This document shows, piece after piece, positions 32,805 through 41,290 of a stretch of 64,000 bases of DNA. A model generated the notes under the pieces. That model was given only the letters and a program-made list of their open reading frames with translations. It was not told the DNA's origin and searched no databases. The DNA is from Paractinoplanes atraurantiacus (GTDB lineage: Bacteria > Actinomycetota > Actinomycetes > Mycobacteriales > Micromonosporaceae). The stretch covers positions 62,001-126,000 of the forward strand of contig NZ_OBDY01000022.1 in assembly GCF_900215205.1 (NCBI RefSeq), read 5' to 3'. The stretch's first letter is position 1. The number at the start of each line of letters is the position of its first letter. A program made the position numbers and the translations under genes.

Positions 32805-33683
32805 ATGGCGGAGATGACGGTGGCCGACACGAATGGCATCCTCCGCCAGGCGTGGGTCCATCCGGAGCGTACGAGCCGGGGTCTCGGCTGGGAGCAGCTG
32901 TACGTCTCCACGCAGCGCGAACAGCCCTATCAGGCGTCCTTCGGCGGCGCCGGCAGCCACCTGGTCATCCTGCACCTGAACGGGCCGGTCACCGTGCGGC
33001 GCGGGCACCTCGGGCTGACCCGTGAGCGCACGGTCCCGCCGGGTGGCCTCTTCGTGCACCCGGCCGGCAAGAAGCTCACCGTCGAGCTGGGCGGGCAGCT
33101 CGACACCGTGCACGCCTACCTGACCGACGACATGCTGCGCTCGGCCCACGACGGCGCCCCGGTCGAGCTGGCCGAGGAACTGGGCAGCCTCGACCCGCTC
33201 GTCGAGCAGCTGCTGCTGACCCTCGACGGCGTGCTGCGGGGCTGGGAGCCGTCGGCGCGGACCTACGTCGACCACCTCGGCCAGGCGCTCGCCGCGCAAT
33301 TGGCCAGGCGTCATTGCGTACGGCCGAAGCCCGCGACCGAGACGCGGCGCCCGGCCCGCGCGGGTTTGTCGGACCGTCAGGTCAACGCCGTGCGAGACCT
33401 GATCGAGGCGAGGTTGGGTGAGCCGCTCCCGCTGTCCGACCTGGCCGCCGCCGCGGGCCTGAGCGTGAGCCAGTTCGCCCGGCAGTTCAAGGCGCGCACG
33501 GGCCTGTCGCCGCACCAGTTCCTCATCCAGCGCCGGGTCGACGCCGCCTGCTCCCTGCTGCGCCGCACCGCCATGCCGATCGCCGAGATCGCCCAGCGCT
33601 GCGGCTTCTCCCACCAGGAGCACCTGACCAGGGTGCTGCGCGCCCACCTGGACATCACCCCGGCCGCCCTGCGCCGCTCGTGA
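32805..33683 (+). CDS. AraC-family transcriptional regulator
   Basis: A protein of about 292 residues with an N-terminal cupin-like sensing domain (LVILHLNGPVTVRRGHLG, GGLFVHPAGKK). The C-terminal AraC double helix-turn-helix includes LSDLAAAAGLSVSQFARQFKA, TGLSPHQFLIQRRVDAACSLL and IAEIAQRCGFSHQEHLTRVL. Starts at 32799 (GTG), 32805 and 32814 (ATG) are all possible. It overlaps the next gene by 4 bp (GTGA). It lies 620 bp upstream of the hydroxyquinol catabolic genes in the same direction, so it may be their activator; this is inference from position. Confidence 0.85.
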   Translation: MAEMTVADTNGILRQAWVHPERTSRGLGWEQLYVSTQREQPYQASFGGAGSHLVILHLNGPVTVRRGHLGLTRERTVPPGGLFVHPAGKKLTVELGGQLDTVHAYLTDDMLRSAHDGAPVELAEELGSLDPLVEQLLLTLDGVLRGWEPSARTYVDHLGQALAAQLARRHCVRPKPATETRRPARAGLSDRQVNAVRDLIEARLGEPLPLSDLAAAAGLSVSQFARQFKARTGLSPHQFLIQRRVDAACSLLRRTAMPIAEIAQRCGFSHQEHLTRVLRAHLDITPAALRRS

Positions 33684-34243
33684 GCGAGCACAGAATCGAC
33701 CTGGTCGAGATCTCACTTCCGGAGCCGGCCGCCCCGCGGCGAGCCGCCGAGGTCACACAGTGGTTGCTCGCGACGGGCGTCATCGAGGTCAACAGCGATC
33801 GCGACGACCTGTGGCAGCCGAGCGAGTACCGTGCCGGCCCTCGTGTGGAGCAGGCTGCTCCCGGCTTCGAGCGTCCGGCCTACCGCGACGCCGCCAACAA
33901 CGGCGTGGACGTCATCGCCGGCCGGGGTCTCTACCATCCGTACGAGAACTACGAACCGCCGGACTGCCCGGCCTGCGGAGCACCGATCGACGGCGAGCTT
34001 CACACCGGCCTCATCGAGAGCTGGCTGCTCGCGGCGGAACCGGAGCCCGTCTGCGAGAGATGCGGGCACCGGGCGCCGCTCGGTGACTGGGTGGCGCACG
34101 GGGACGAGTTCGGCGGGTGGACCTTCCACGTCGCTGAGCTGGCCGTGTCGTTCAACAACTGGCCGGCCTTGAGCGCGAGCTTCGCCGCCGAGCTCGGTGG
34201 ACGGCTCGGGCCGCGCTGGCGTGTCGTCGCCGAGCATCGTTGA
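33680..34243 (+). CDS. Conserved protein with a zinc-ribbon motif, function unknown
   Basis: The 187-residue protein starts at a GTG that overlaps the AraC stop (GTGA). It contains two Cys pairs, DCPACGAP and CERCGHR, about 32 residues apart, which should bind one zinc ion. Aromatic-rich segments (YHPYENYEPP, GGWTFHVAEL, SFNNWPALS) follow a helical N-terminus (EVTQWLLATGVIEVN). I recognise no named domain; similar zinc-ribbon proteins are annotated as hypothetical in actinobacteria. Translation is coupled to the AraC regulator. Confidence 0.7.
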   Translation: MSEHRIDLVEISLPEPAAPRRAAEVTQWLLATGVIEVNSDRDDLWQPSEYRAGPRVEQAAPGFERPAYRDAANNGVDVIAGRGLYHPYENYEPPDCPACGAPIDGELHTGLIESWLLAAEPEPVCERCGHRAPLGDWVAHGDEFGGWTFHVAELAVSFNNWPALSASFAAELGGRLGPRWRVVAEHR

Positions 34244-34305
34244 GCCGCGAATGTGCAGCGGAATTGTGCAGGATCGGCGGGGGCCGGCGGGCTGACACTG
34301 GGCGC

Positions 34306-36144
34306 GTGGAGTCGTTCGAGTACAACGCGCACGCCTCGCGGGTGATTTTCGGGGTGGGGACGCTGAGCCGGCTGCCGGATGAGGTGGCGCGCGTCGGCGG
34401 GGCGCGGCCGCTGCTGCTCACCACGCCGGGGCGGCCGGGTGTGGCCGGTGTCGAGGCGCGCTTCGACGGGGTGGCCATGCACACGCCGGTCGAGGTGACC
34501 GAGCGGGCGCTGGAAGTGGTGCGCGAGCAGAAGGCCGACTGCCTGGTCGCGCTCGGTGGCGGGTCGAGCACGGGGCTCGGCAAGGCCCTCGTGGCGCGGA
34601 CCGGCCTGCCGCTGATCGCGGTTCCCACCACGTACGCCGGGTCGGAGATGACGCCGGTCCTCGGCGAGACCGAAGGCGGGGTGAAGACCACCCGCCGCGA
34701 TCCGGCGCTCGTGCCGAAGGCCGTGATCTACGACGTGGAGCTGACCCGGACGCTGCCGGCCGGGCTGTCGGTGACCAGCGGACTGAACGCGATGGCGCAC
34801 GCCGTCGAGGCCCTGTATTCGCCGCAGGCCAACCCGGCGATCGACAGTTTCGCCCTGGACGCGATCGGCCGGCTCGCCCGGGCACTGCCCCGCATCGCCG
34901 AGGATTCGGACGATCTCGACGCCCGCACGGACGCGCTCGTCGGGGCCTGGCTCGCGGGGATCTGTCTCGGCACGGTGACGATGGGGCCGCACCACAAGCT
35001 CTGCCACGTTCTGGGCGGCTCGTACGGTATGCCGCACTCCGAGACGCACACGGTTCTGCTGCCGCACGTGATGGCCTACATGGCACCCTCCGCGCCCGCG
35101 GCCATGCGCCGTGTCGCCGCCGCGCTCGGCGTGCCCGACGCGCCCACCGGAGTCTTCGATCTGGCCGTACGCCTCGGGGCGCCCACCTCGCTGGCCGGGC
35201 TCGGCCTCACCGAGACGGCGCTGGAACCGGTGGCCGCCTCGGTGAAGGACGCCGAGGGCATACGTCCCTTCCTGGACGAGGCGTGGCACGGCAGCCGGCC
35301 GGCATCGGCCGCGGACAACCTCACCCGGCTCACCGCGGAGGTGGTCGCCAGCTTCGCGAACGCGCCCGACAAGCGGCTCGCCTCGCTGCTCGGCGACCTC
35401 GTCACCCGGCTGCACGGCTTCGTGGCCGACAACGACCTCACCGAGGACGAGTGGAAGGCCGCCGTCGGCTTCCTCACCGAGACCGGGCAGCTCTGCTCGC
35501 CCACCCGGCAGGAGTTCGTGCTGCTCAGCGACACCCTCGGCATCTCCAGCGCGGTCGACCTGCTGAGCAACTCCCGCTCCCCCGACACCACGCCGTCGGC
35601 CGTGCTCGGGCCCTTCTACGTCGAGGGGCCGCCTGTCAGGGAGCACGGCGCCGACCTCGCCGAGGGCCTGGCCGGCACACCGCTGCGGGCCGACATCGCC
35701 ATCACCGACCTCGACGGGCGACCGGTGGCGGGCGCCACCGTCGACGTCTGGCAGTCCAATCAGGACGGCTTCTACGACGTGCAGTTGCCCGACCTGGAGG
35801 GCCCGGTCCTGCGGGCCCGGCTGCGCAGCGGCGACGACGGCCGCTTGCGGTTCTCCTCGATCCTGCCTTCGGAGTACCCGATTCCCGACGACGGCCCGGT
35901 CGGGCGGATGTTGCGGGCCACCGGCCGGCATCCGTACCGGGCGCCGCACCTGCACTTCATGATCAGCGCGCCCGGGTTCCGCCGGCTCGTCACCCAGCTC
36001 TTCGTCGCCGGCGGGCCATACCTCGACTCCGACGCGGTCTTCGGCGTCAAGGACGACCTGATCGTCGACTTCCCGGCCGGCGAGGACGGTACGCGCCGTG
36101 TCGCCTTCACCTTTCGATTGGGGCCCGAGAATGCTGGAAACTGA
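34306..36144 (+). CDS. Maleylacetate reductase - hydroxyquinol 1,2-dioxygenase fusion
   Basis: One frame encodes two complete enzymes. Residues 1 to about 345 are a maleylacetate reductase of the iron-type alcohol dehydrogenase fold (VALGGGSSTGLGKA, PTTYAGSEMTPVLGE, HHKLCHVLGGSYGMPHSE). Residues about 350-612 are an intradiol dioxygenase with an N-terminal helical dioxygenase_N domain (FLTETGQLCSPTRQEFVLLSD) and all four Fe(III) ligands: Y490, Y524, H548 and H550 (DGFYDV, PSEYPIP, APHLHF). Together they convert hydroxyquinol to maleylacetate and then to 3-oxoadipate. GTG 34306 gives the natural reductase N-terminus (VESFEYNAHASRVIFG). The flavin monooxygenase gene downstream overlaps by 14 bp and could supply hydroxyquinol. 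The frame is continuous, so this is not a sequencing artefact of adjoining genes. Confidence 0.9.
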   Translation: MESFEYNAHASRVIFGVGTLSRLPDEVARVGGARPLLLTTPGRPGVAGVEARFDGVAMHTPVEVTERALEVVREQKADCLVALGGGSSTGLGKALVARTGLPLIAVPTTYAGSEMTPVLGETEGGVKTTRRDPALVPKAVIYDVELTRTLPAGLSVTSGLNAMAHAVEALYSPQANPAIDSFALDAIGRLARALPRIAEDSDDLDARTDALVGAWLAGICLGTVTMGPHHKLCHVLGGSYGMPHSETHTVLLPHVMAYMAPSAPAAMRRVAAALGVPDAPTGVFDLAVRLGAPTSLAGLGLTETALEPVAASVKDAEGIRPFLDEAWHGSRPASAADNLTRLTAEVVASFANAPDKRLASLLGDLVTRLHGFVADNDLTEDEWKAAVGFLTETGQLCSPTRQEFVLLSDTLGISSAVDLLSNSRSPDTTPSAVLGPFYVEGPPVREHGADLAEGLAGTPLRADIAITDLDGRPVAGATVDVWQSNQDGFYDVQLPDLEGPVLRARLRSGDDGRLRFSSILPSEYPIPDDGPVGRMLRATGRHPYRAPHLHFMISAPGFRRLVTQLFVAGGPYLDSDAVFGVKDDLIVDFPAGEDGTRRVAFTFRLGPENAGN

Positions 36145-37882
36145 CGTTCTCATCGTCGGCAGCGGCCCGGCCGGTGGCGCCGCCGCGCTGCTGCTGAGCA
36201 CTTACGGCGTACGCAATGTCGTCGTCACCAAGTACGCCAACCTCTCCGACACTCCCCGCGCCCACATCACCAACCAGCGGACCATGGAGGTGCTGCGCGA
36301 CGCCGGCGTCGAGGACCAGGTGGTCGCCCAGGCCACCCCGCAGCACCTGATGGGCGACACCACGTTCTGCACCAGCCTGGCCGGCGAGGAGCTGGGCCGG
36401 CTGCACACCTGGTACACCCACCCGTCGCGGCTGGCCGACCACCTGCTGGCCTCGCCGTCGAGCATCTGCGACATGCCGCAGCACCTGATGGAGCCGGTGC
36501 TGGCCTCGAACGCGATCGCCCGGGGCACGTCGTTCCGCTTCCAGACCGAATATCTCTCGCTGGAGCAGGACGAGGACGGGGTCACGGCGACCGTGCGGGA
36601 CCGGTTGCGCGGCGACGAATACCAGATCCGCGCGAAATATCTGATCGGCGCCGACGGCGGCCGCAGCAAGGTGGCCGAGGACATCGGCCTGCCCATGGTC
36701 GGCCGGATGGGCGTGGCCGGCAGCATCAACATCGTCTTCGAGGCCGACCTCACCAAGTACACGGCCTACCGCCCGAGCACGCTCTACTGGGTGCTGCAGA
36801 CCGGCTCCGACGTCGGCGGCATCGGCATGGGGCTGGTCCGCTGCGTGCGGCCCTGGCACGAATGGCTCATCGTCTGGGGCTACGACATCGACGGCGAGCC
36901 GCCGGACCTCACCGAGGAGTACGCCCGGCGGATCGCCCACCACCTCATCGGCGACGACACCGTGCCGGTCACCATCAAGTCGTCCTCGGCGTGGACGGTC
37001 AATCACCTGTACGCCGAGACGTACCACCGCGGGCGCGTCTTCTGCATGGGTGACGCCGTGCACCGGCATCCACCGTCGAACGGTCTCGGTTCCAACACGT
37101 CGATCCAGGACGCGTACAACCTGGCCTGGAAGTTGAAGTTGGTCCTGGACGGCACGGCCGGCCCGGGGCTGCTCGACACCTTTTCGGCCGAGCGCGCCCC
37201 GATCGGCAAGCAGATCGTCGACCGGGCCAACCGCAGCATCGGCGAGACCGGCCGCGTCTTCGAGGCGCTGGGCCTGCTCTCCACCGGCGATCCGGCCCAG
37301 CTGCGGGCGAACATGGCGGCCCGGAAACTGCCGACGCCGGAGGCCGAGAAGCAGCGGCGCGCGCTCCGCGAGGCCATCGAGTTCAAGAACTACGAGTTCA
37401 ACACCCACGGCGTCGAGCTTGACCAGAGGTACGCCTCGGACGCCGTCACGCCGGACGGGACACCGTTCCCGGCGAATCCCCGCGACGAGGAGCTCTACCA
37501 CCACGCGACGACGTGGCCCGGCGCGAAGGTTCCCCACGCGTGGGTGACCCGCGGCGCCGAGCGCCTGTCCACACTGGATCTGGGCGGCCAGGGCCGTTTC
37601 ACGCTGCTCACCGGGATCGGCGGCGAACAGTGGGTTTCCGCGGCCCGCTCCCAGGGCGTCACCGCCGTCACCATCGGCCCCGGCGCGGACTACGAGGATC
37701 CGTACGGCGACTGGGCCCGCCTGCGCGAGGTCGGCGACGGCGGCTGCGTCCTGCTCCGCCCCGACAACTACGTCTGCTTCCGCAGCTACGGCCCGGCCGA
37801 CGACCCGGCCGCCACCCTGCGCGAGGTCCTGGACCGGGTGCTGGCCCGGGGCTCGGTCAGCGGAACTCCGCGACGACGGTGA
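36131..37882 (+). CDS. FAD-dependent phenol-type monooxygenase (TfdB/PheA-like)
   Basis: The 583-residue class A flavin monooxygenase has the N-terminal dinucleotide motif VGSGPAGGAAALLLS, a middle YLIGADGGRSKVAEDIG (DG motif) and the second FAD motif CMGDAVHRHPPSNGLGSNTS. A thioredoxin-like C-terminal domain follows. It resembles 2,4-dichlorophenol and resorcinol hydroxylases, which hydroxylate phenols using NAD(P)H and O2. ATG 36131 overlaps the end of the fusion gene by 14 bp, so the two are coupled. The likely product is hydroxyquinol or a relative, fed to the fused dioxygenase. Its 3' end overlaps the convergent small gene by 26 bp. Confidence 0.9.
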   Translation: MLETDVLIVGSGPAGGAAALLLSTYGVRNVVVTKYANLSDTPRAHITNQRTMEVLRDAGVEDQVVAQATPQHLMGDTTFCTSLAGEELGRLHTWYTHPSRLADHLLASPSSICDMPQHLMEPVLASNAIARGTSFRFQTEYLSLEQDEDGVTATVRDRLRGDEYQIRAKYLIGADGGRSKVAEDIGLPMVGRMGVAGSINIVFEADLTKYTAYRPSTLYWVLQTGSDVGGIGMGLVRCVRPWHEWLIVWGYDIDGEPPDLTEEYARRIAHHLIGDDTVPVTIKSSSAWTVNHLYAETYHRGRVFCMGDAVHRHPPSNGLGSNTSIQDAYNLAWKLKLVLDGTAGPGLLDTFSAERAPIGKQIVDRANRSIGETGRVFEALGLLSTGDPAQLRANMAARKLPTPEAEKQRRALREAIEFKNYEFNTHGVELDQRYASDAVTPDGTPFPANPRDEELYHHATTWPGAKVPHAWVTRGAERLSTLDLGGQGRFTLLTGIGGEQWVSAARSQGVTAVTIGPGADYEDPYGDWARLREVGDGGCVLLRPDNYVCFRSYGPADDPAATLREVLDRVLARGSVSGTPRRR

Positions 37883-38207
37883 TCTCGCCGACGATGTTGG
37901 CGTTGAGCTCGGGCAGATCCTCGGCCGGGATCCAGTACTCGAGGATCGTCCGGCCGCCGGCCTGATGCACCTCGTAGCGGTCCAGGAACGACTTGCGGAC
38001 CTCGAAGCGGGTCACATAGCCCACGCCGGAGGCCGGGACGTTCCAGTCCCGGGCGATCATGGTCGCGTACTCCTCGTTCAGGACCGGGTAGAAGATCGGC
38101 TGGTCCGGAAGGCGCGGCGGCCAGGCCCGCCCGCCGGACGCCTCGACCAGGGCCAGCTCCTGGGGGCCGGTGGGGCGCCACAACGTGATCGTCTCGGTGA
38201 TCGGCAC
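37857..38207 (-). CDS. Small conserved protein, 'ADP-ribosylation/crystallin J1'-type
   Basis: The 116-residue protein starts at GTG 38207 (VPITETITLWRPTGPQELAL). Its conserved core includes FPPRLP-like WPPRLPDQPIFYPVLNEEYA, IARDWNV, GYVTRFEVRKSFLDRYEV and EYWIPAEDLPELNANIVG. Proteins of this size and sequence are common in actinobacteria and are annotated as 'ADP-ribosylation/crystallin J1', although no catalytic role is established. It is a single gene. Confidence 0.78.
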   Translation of the reverse strand: MPITETITLWRPTGPQELALVEASGGRAWPPRLPDQPIFYPVLNEEYATMIARDWNVPASGVGYVTRFEVRKSFLDRYEVHQAGGRTILEYWIPAEDLPELNANIVGEITVVAEFR

Positions 38208-38259
38208 CCACCCATGATCGTGAAGTGGAGGACGGACGGCCAGCGAATAACCGCCCGGG

Positions 38260-38721
38260 TCAGCTGTGGATCGCGGTGAGAAGGCGGCGAGTCTGGGCCA
38301 CGAGGACGCGGGCCCGCTCCACCAGGTAGCCGGAGGTGGCGACCACCTCGGCCGCGGCGGAGAGGGGATCGCGGGGAACGGAGCGGCGGGTCCAGCGGTG
38401 GGCGCCGCCGGACGGGCCGTGCAGGCGCGGGACGGCGGTGATGTCGAGGATCTGGGCGACGATGCCGGCGGCCTCACCGATCCGCAGTTCGGCGCCCACG
38501 GCGAAGGCCCGCGCCCGGCAGTCGAGCAGGGTCGCCACGCAGGCGGCGTCGATGAAATCGAGGTGGCGCATGTTCATGTCGATGACCCGGCGGCCGGCGG
38601 CGAGCTCGACATAGACCGCGGTGGCGAACCGGTCGCAGTTGTCGCGGTCGAACTCGCCGTGAGCGTGCAGCGTGGCCGCACGCGGGGTGACCGGCTCGTG
38701 GATGATGACACCGTCAGCCAT
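38260..38721 (-). CDS. STAS-domain protein lacking the phosphorylatable serine
   Basis: The 153-residue protein has a STAS fold in residues 1-100 (TLHAHGEFDRDNCDRFATAV, RRVIDMNMRHLDFIDAACVATLLDC). At the position where anti-sigma-factor antagonists carry D-S-S/T for phosphorylation, this protein has D-A-A, so a SpoIIAA-type phospho-switch is not possible. The C-terminal 45 residues form an extra helical segment (AAEVVATSGYLVERARVLVAQ). Such constitutive STAS proteins may be permanent antagonists or have other partners. No anti-sigma kinase is adjacent. Confidence 0.82.
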   Translation of the reverse strand: MADGVIIHEPVTPRAATLHAHGEFDRDNCDRFATAVYVELAAGRRVIDMNMRHLDFIDAACVATLLDCRARAFAVGAELRIGEAAGIVAQILDITAVPRLHGPSGGAHRWTRRSVPRDPLSAAAEVVATSGYLVERARVLVAQTRRLLTAIHS

Positions 38722-38750
38722 GGGTGCTCCCCCCGGGTGCGGTCCACATG

Positions 38751-40184
38751 TTACTCGCGTGTCGCGGTCAACGGTGTGGCGATGTCCTCCAGACTGCGGC
38801 GCTCGGCCTTGACGCCCAGGAACGCCTCGACCACACCGCCGGCGATCATGACGGCGGCGCCGATGACGAAGGCCAGGACCGTGTCGCCGACCTTGCCGGT
38901 GCCGACGAGCCCGGAGAAGATCAGCGGCCCGGTGATGCCGCCGGCCGCGGTGCCGACCGCGTAGAAGAACGCGATGGCCAGGGCCCGGGTCTCCATCGGG
39001 AAGATCTCACTGACGGTGAGGTACGCCGAGGAGGCGCCGGCCGAGGCGAAGAACAGCACCACACACCAGCAGGCGGTCATCGTGACCGCGTTCAGCACGC
39101 CCGTGCTGAACAGCCAAGCAGTGGCGAGAAGCAGGACACCGGAGAGGACGTACGTGCCGGTGATCATGATTTTGCGGCCGACCGAGTCGAAGAGCGGGGC
39201 CAGCAGCAGCGGGCCGAGCAGGTTGCCGACCGCGATGACGGCGAAGTAGTAGCCCGTACTGCCGGACGGCACGTCGAAGAAGGTCTGCAGGATCTGCGCG
39301 TAGCCGAAGGTGATCGCGTTGTAGAGGAACGCCTGGCCGATGAACAGGGCCAGGCCCAGCCCGGCCCGCTTCGGGTACCGGGTGATCAGGGTCTTGGCGA
39401 TGGTGCCGAACCCGATGGTCTTGCGGGTATGAATCTCGATCGAACGGGAGACCGGCTCGAGCTTGACGTGGTCCTCGCGTTCCACGGTCTTCTCGACGTC
39501 GGAGACCAGGGTCTCGGCCTCCTCGCCGCGGCCGTGGATGAACAGCCATCGCGGGCTTTCCGGCACGTGACGGCGTACGAGGAGAATCACCAGGCCGAGG
39601 ACGACGCCGAGGCCGAACGCGACCCGCCAGCCCCAGCCGACCGGCAGTTGGGTGAGGATCGGCACGGTGAGCAGGGCACCGAACGCGGCGCCGGCCCAGT
39701 ACGTGCCGTTGATGATCAGGTCGATGCGGCCGCGGTACCGGGCCGGGATGAGCTCGTCGATAGCTGAGTTGATCGCCGCATATTCGCCGCCGATGCCGGC
39801 GCCGGTGACGAAGCGGAACAGGAAGAACCACCACGGGTCGAACGACAGGGCGGTCATCGCGGTGCCGAACAGATAGACGGCCAGGGTGACCATGAACAGC
39901 TTCTTGCGGCCGAACCGGTCGGTAAGCCAGCCGAAGAAGAGCGCGCCGCAACACGCTCCGAGCACGTAGATCGCCGCACCGAAGCCGGTGACCTGACTCT
40001 GCGTGATGTCGAGGCCACTGCCCGGCTCGGCCAGCCGCCCGGACAGGTTGCCGACGATCGTCACCTCGAGGCCGTCGAGCACCCACACCGTGCCGAGCCC
40101 GATAACGATCATCCAGTGCCAGCGAGCCCAGGGCAGCCGGTCGAGCCGGGCCGGGACATCGGTGCGAATGGTTCCGGAGGACAT
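38751..40184 (-). CDS. MFS transporter, sugar-porter/AAHS type
   Basis: The 477-residue transporter has twelve helices and the motif-A loop GWLTDRFGRKKLFMVTLA. The helix 4-5 signature RFVTGAGIGGEYAAINSAIDELIPARYRGR is characteristic of the metabolite:H+ symporter / sugar-porter relatives. PESPRWLFIHGRGEEAETLV marks the central loop. It resembles the group that includes aromatic-acid and niacin-type symporters. Given the aromatic-degradation genes 1 kb away, uptake of an aromatic acid is possible, although the gene is on the other strand. Confidence 0.86.
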   Translation of the reverse strand: MSSGTIRTDVPARLDRLPWARWHWMIVIGLGTVWVLDGLEVTIVGNLSGRLAEPGSGLDITQSQVTGFGAAIYVLGACCGALFFGWLTDRFGRKKLFMVTLAVYLFGTAMTALSFDPWWFFLFRFVTGAGIGGEYAAINSAIDELIPARYRGRIDLIINGTYWAGAAFGALLTVPILTQLPVGWGWRVAFGLGVVLGLVILLVRRHVPESPRWLFIHGRGEEAETLVSDVEKTVEREDHVKLEPVSRSIEIHTRKTIGFGTIAKTLITRYPKRAGLGLALFIGQAFLYNAITFGYAQILQTFFDVPSGSTGYYFAVIAVGNLLGPLLLAPLFDSVGRKIMITGTYVLSGVLLLATAWLFSTGVLNAVTMTACWCVVLFFASAGASSAYLTVSEIFPMETRALAIAFFYAVGTAAGGITGPLIFSGLVGTGKVGDTVLAFVIGAAVMIAGGVVEAFLGVKAERRSLEDIATPLTATRE

Positions 40185-40308
40185 GAACCCGGGCTACCCA
40201 AAGGTAAGACGATTCGAACCTCCCGGGGTGACGACCAGGGTCTCCACGGGTTCGGCTCAGCGCCCGCGTGCGCGATGCTGGCTGTACCAGAAGATCTGAG
40301 GAGACATC

Positions 40309-40521
40309 ATGAGCAACAGCGACGTGGCCGCCCTGGCCGACCTTCTGCACGAGACCGCCGAGCACCACGACGCCTTCGAGAAGGCGGCCCCACCGCACAA
40401 CTGGTGGGACTGGTACGCGGCTTACCTGAACGCCCGCCAGAACGGCAGCACCTCGGACGAGGCGGTCGCCGCCGGCAACAAGTACATGGCCGAGGTCAAG
40501 AACGTGGTCATCCCGTCCTGA
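40309..40521 (+). CDS. Small conserved protein of unknown function (70 residues)
   Basis: This acidic, helical 70-residue protein follows a good ribosome-binding site (GAGGAG). It has a tryptophan-rich core APPHNWWDWYAAYLNARQNG and a C-terminus EAVAAGNKYMAEVKNVV. Proteins of this type occur in many actinobacteria, often beside glyoxalase or bleomycin-resistance-like genes, but no function is known to me. It is monocistronic, ending at a strong hairpin. Confidence 0.75.
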   Translation: MSNSDVAALADLLHETAEHHDAFEKAAPPHNWWDWYAAYLNARQNGSTSDEAVAAGNKYMAEVKNVVIPS

Positions 40522-40526
40522 CGGGC

Positions 40527-40561
40527 GGCTGGGCGGCGCCGGGAACCAGCGCCGCCCAGCC
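40527..40561. terminator. Strong bidirectional terminator hairpin
   Basis: A perfect 13-bp stem (GGCTGGGCGGCGC at 40527-40539 with GCGCCGCCCAGCC at 40549-40561) closes a 9-base loop between two convergent genes. Confidence 0.88.
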
Positions 40562-40567
40562 CTCAGG

Positions 40568-41143
40568 TCAGGAGCCGATGGTGCACAGGTCGTCGATGGC
40601 CTGCCCGTCGGCCGTGATGCGCTGCATGGCCGCGGCGTCCGGGGCCTTGCCCGCCTTGGCGTCGGCCATGAGCTTGGCGTAGTCGTCGGCCAGGGTCTTC
40701 ATGGCCTTGCGGACGTCATCGTCCTTGGCCTTGCCGGCCGCCGCGTTCAGTTCGGCGATCGCGGTCTCGACAGTGGCCGGCGTCGCGTTCGCATCGAGCT
40801 TGAAGATCGCGGCCTTGCCGGCGGTGCAACCGGGGTCGATGACTGTCGACTTGGACAGCGAGTAGATCAGCGCGCCGGCCGAGGCCATGACGACGACCGA
40901 CAGGACAACGCCGGTGACGGCCAGGCCGCGTCCCCGCTTCTTGGCGGCCCCGGTCTGGAAGACGGCGATCAGGCTCAGAATGAAACCGACGAACGGCACA
41001 AAGATCGCCAGGATCACGCCGGCGATGGCGAGACCGCTGAATCCTCGCTGCGCCGCGACGGGCGCCGGCGCCGGCGGGTAAGCGGGGTCCGCGGGCGGGG
41101 CGAAGCCGGGCTGAGTGGGCTGCGGGGCAGGGGGCTGCGTCAC
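40568..41143 (-). CDS. DUF4190-type membrane protein
   Basis: The 191-residue protein has a proline-rich cytoplasmic start (PPAPQPTQPGFAPPADP) and two membrane helices typical of DUF4190 (LAIAGVILAIFVPFVGFILSLIAVFQTG and GLAVTGVVLSVVVMASAGALIYSL). An extracellular alanine/lysine-rich helical domain contains two cysteines (PGCTAGKA and DDLCTIGS) that may form a disulphide. The function is unknown. Confidence 0.8.
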   Translation of the reverse strand: MTQPPAPQPTQPGFAPPADPAYPPAPAPVAAQRGFSGLAIAGVILAIFVPFVGFILSLIAVFQTGAAKKRGRGLAVTGVVLSVVVMASAGALIYSLSKSTVIDPGCTAGKAAIFKLDANATPATVETAIAELNAAAGKAKDDDVRKAMKTLADDYAKLMADAKAGKAPDAAAMQRITADGQAIDDLCTIGS

Positions 41144-41290
41144 TGCGACGGTCCTATCAGAAGATCCACATATTTGAGCGCCCGGATGGTACGTGGTTCG
41201 GCGCCCCGTCCGCAGCGAAGGTCGCCCACCTCACGTGCGGAACCGGAAAGAGTCTTCACAGATTCATTGAGGGGTGTCTATGGTCGAGGG

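Noticed and set aside
34306..36144. Two separate adjacent genes misread as one
   Set aside because: The frame is continuous without a stop or internal ribosome-binding site near the domain boundary, and both domains are complete, so a true fusion is the simpler reading.
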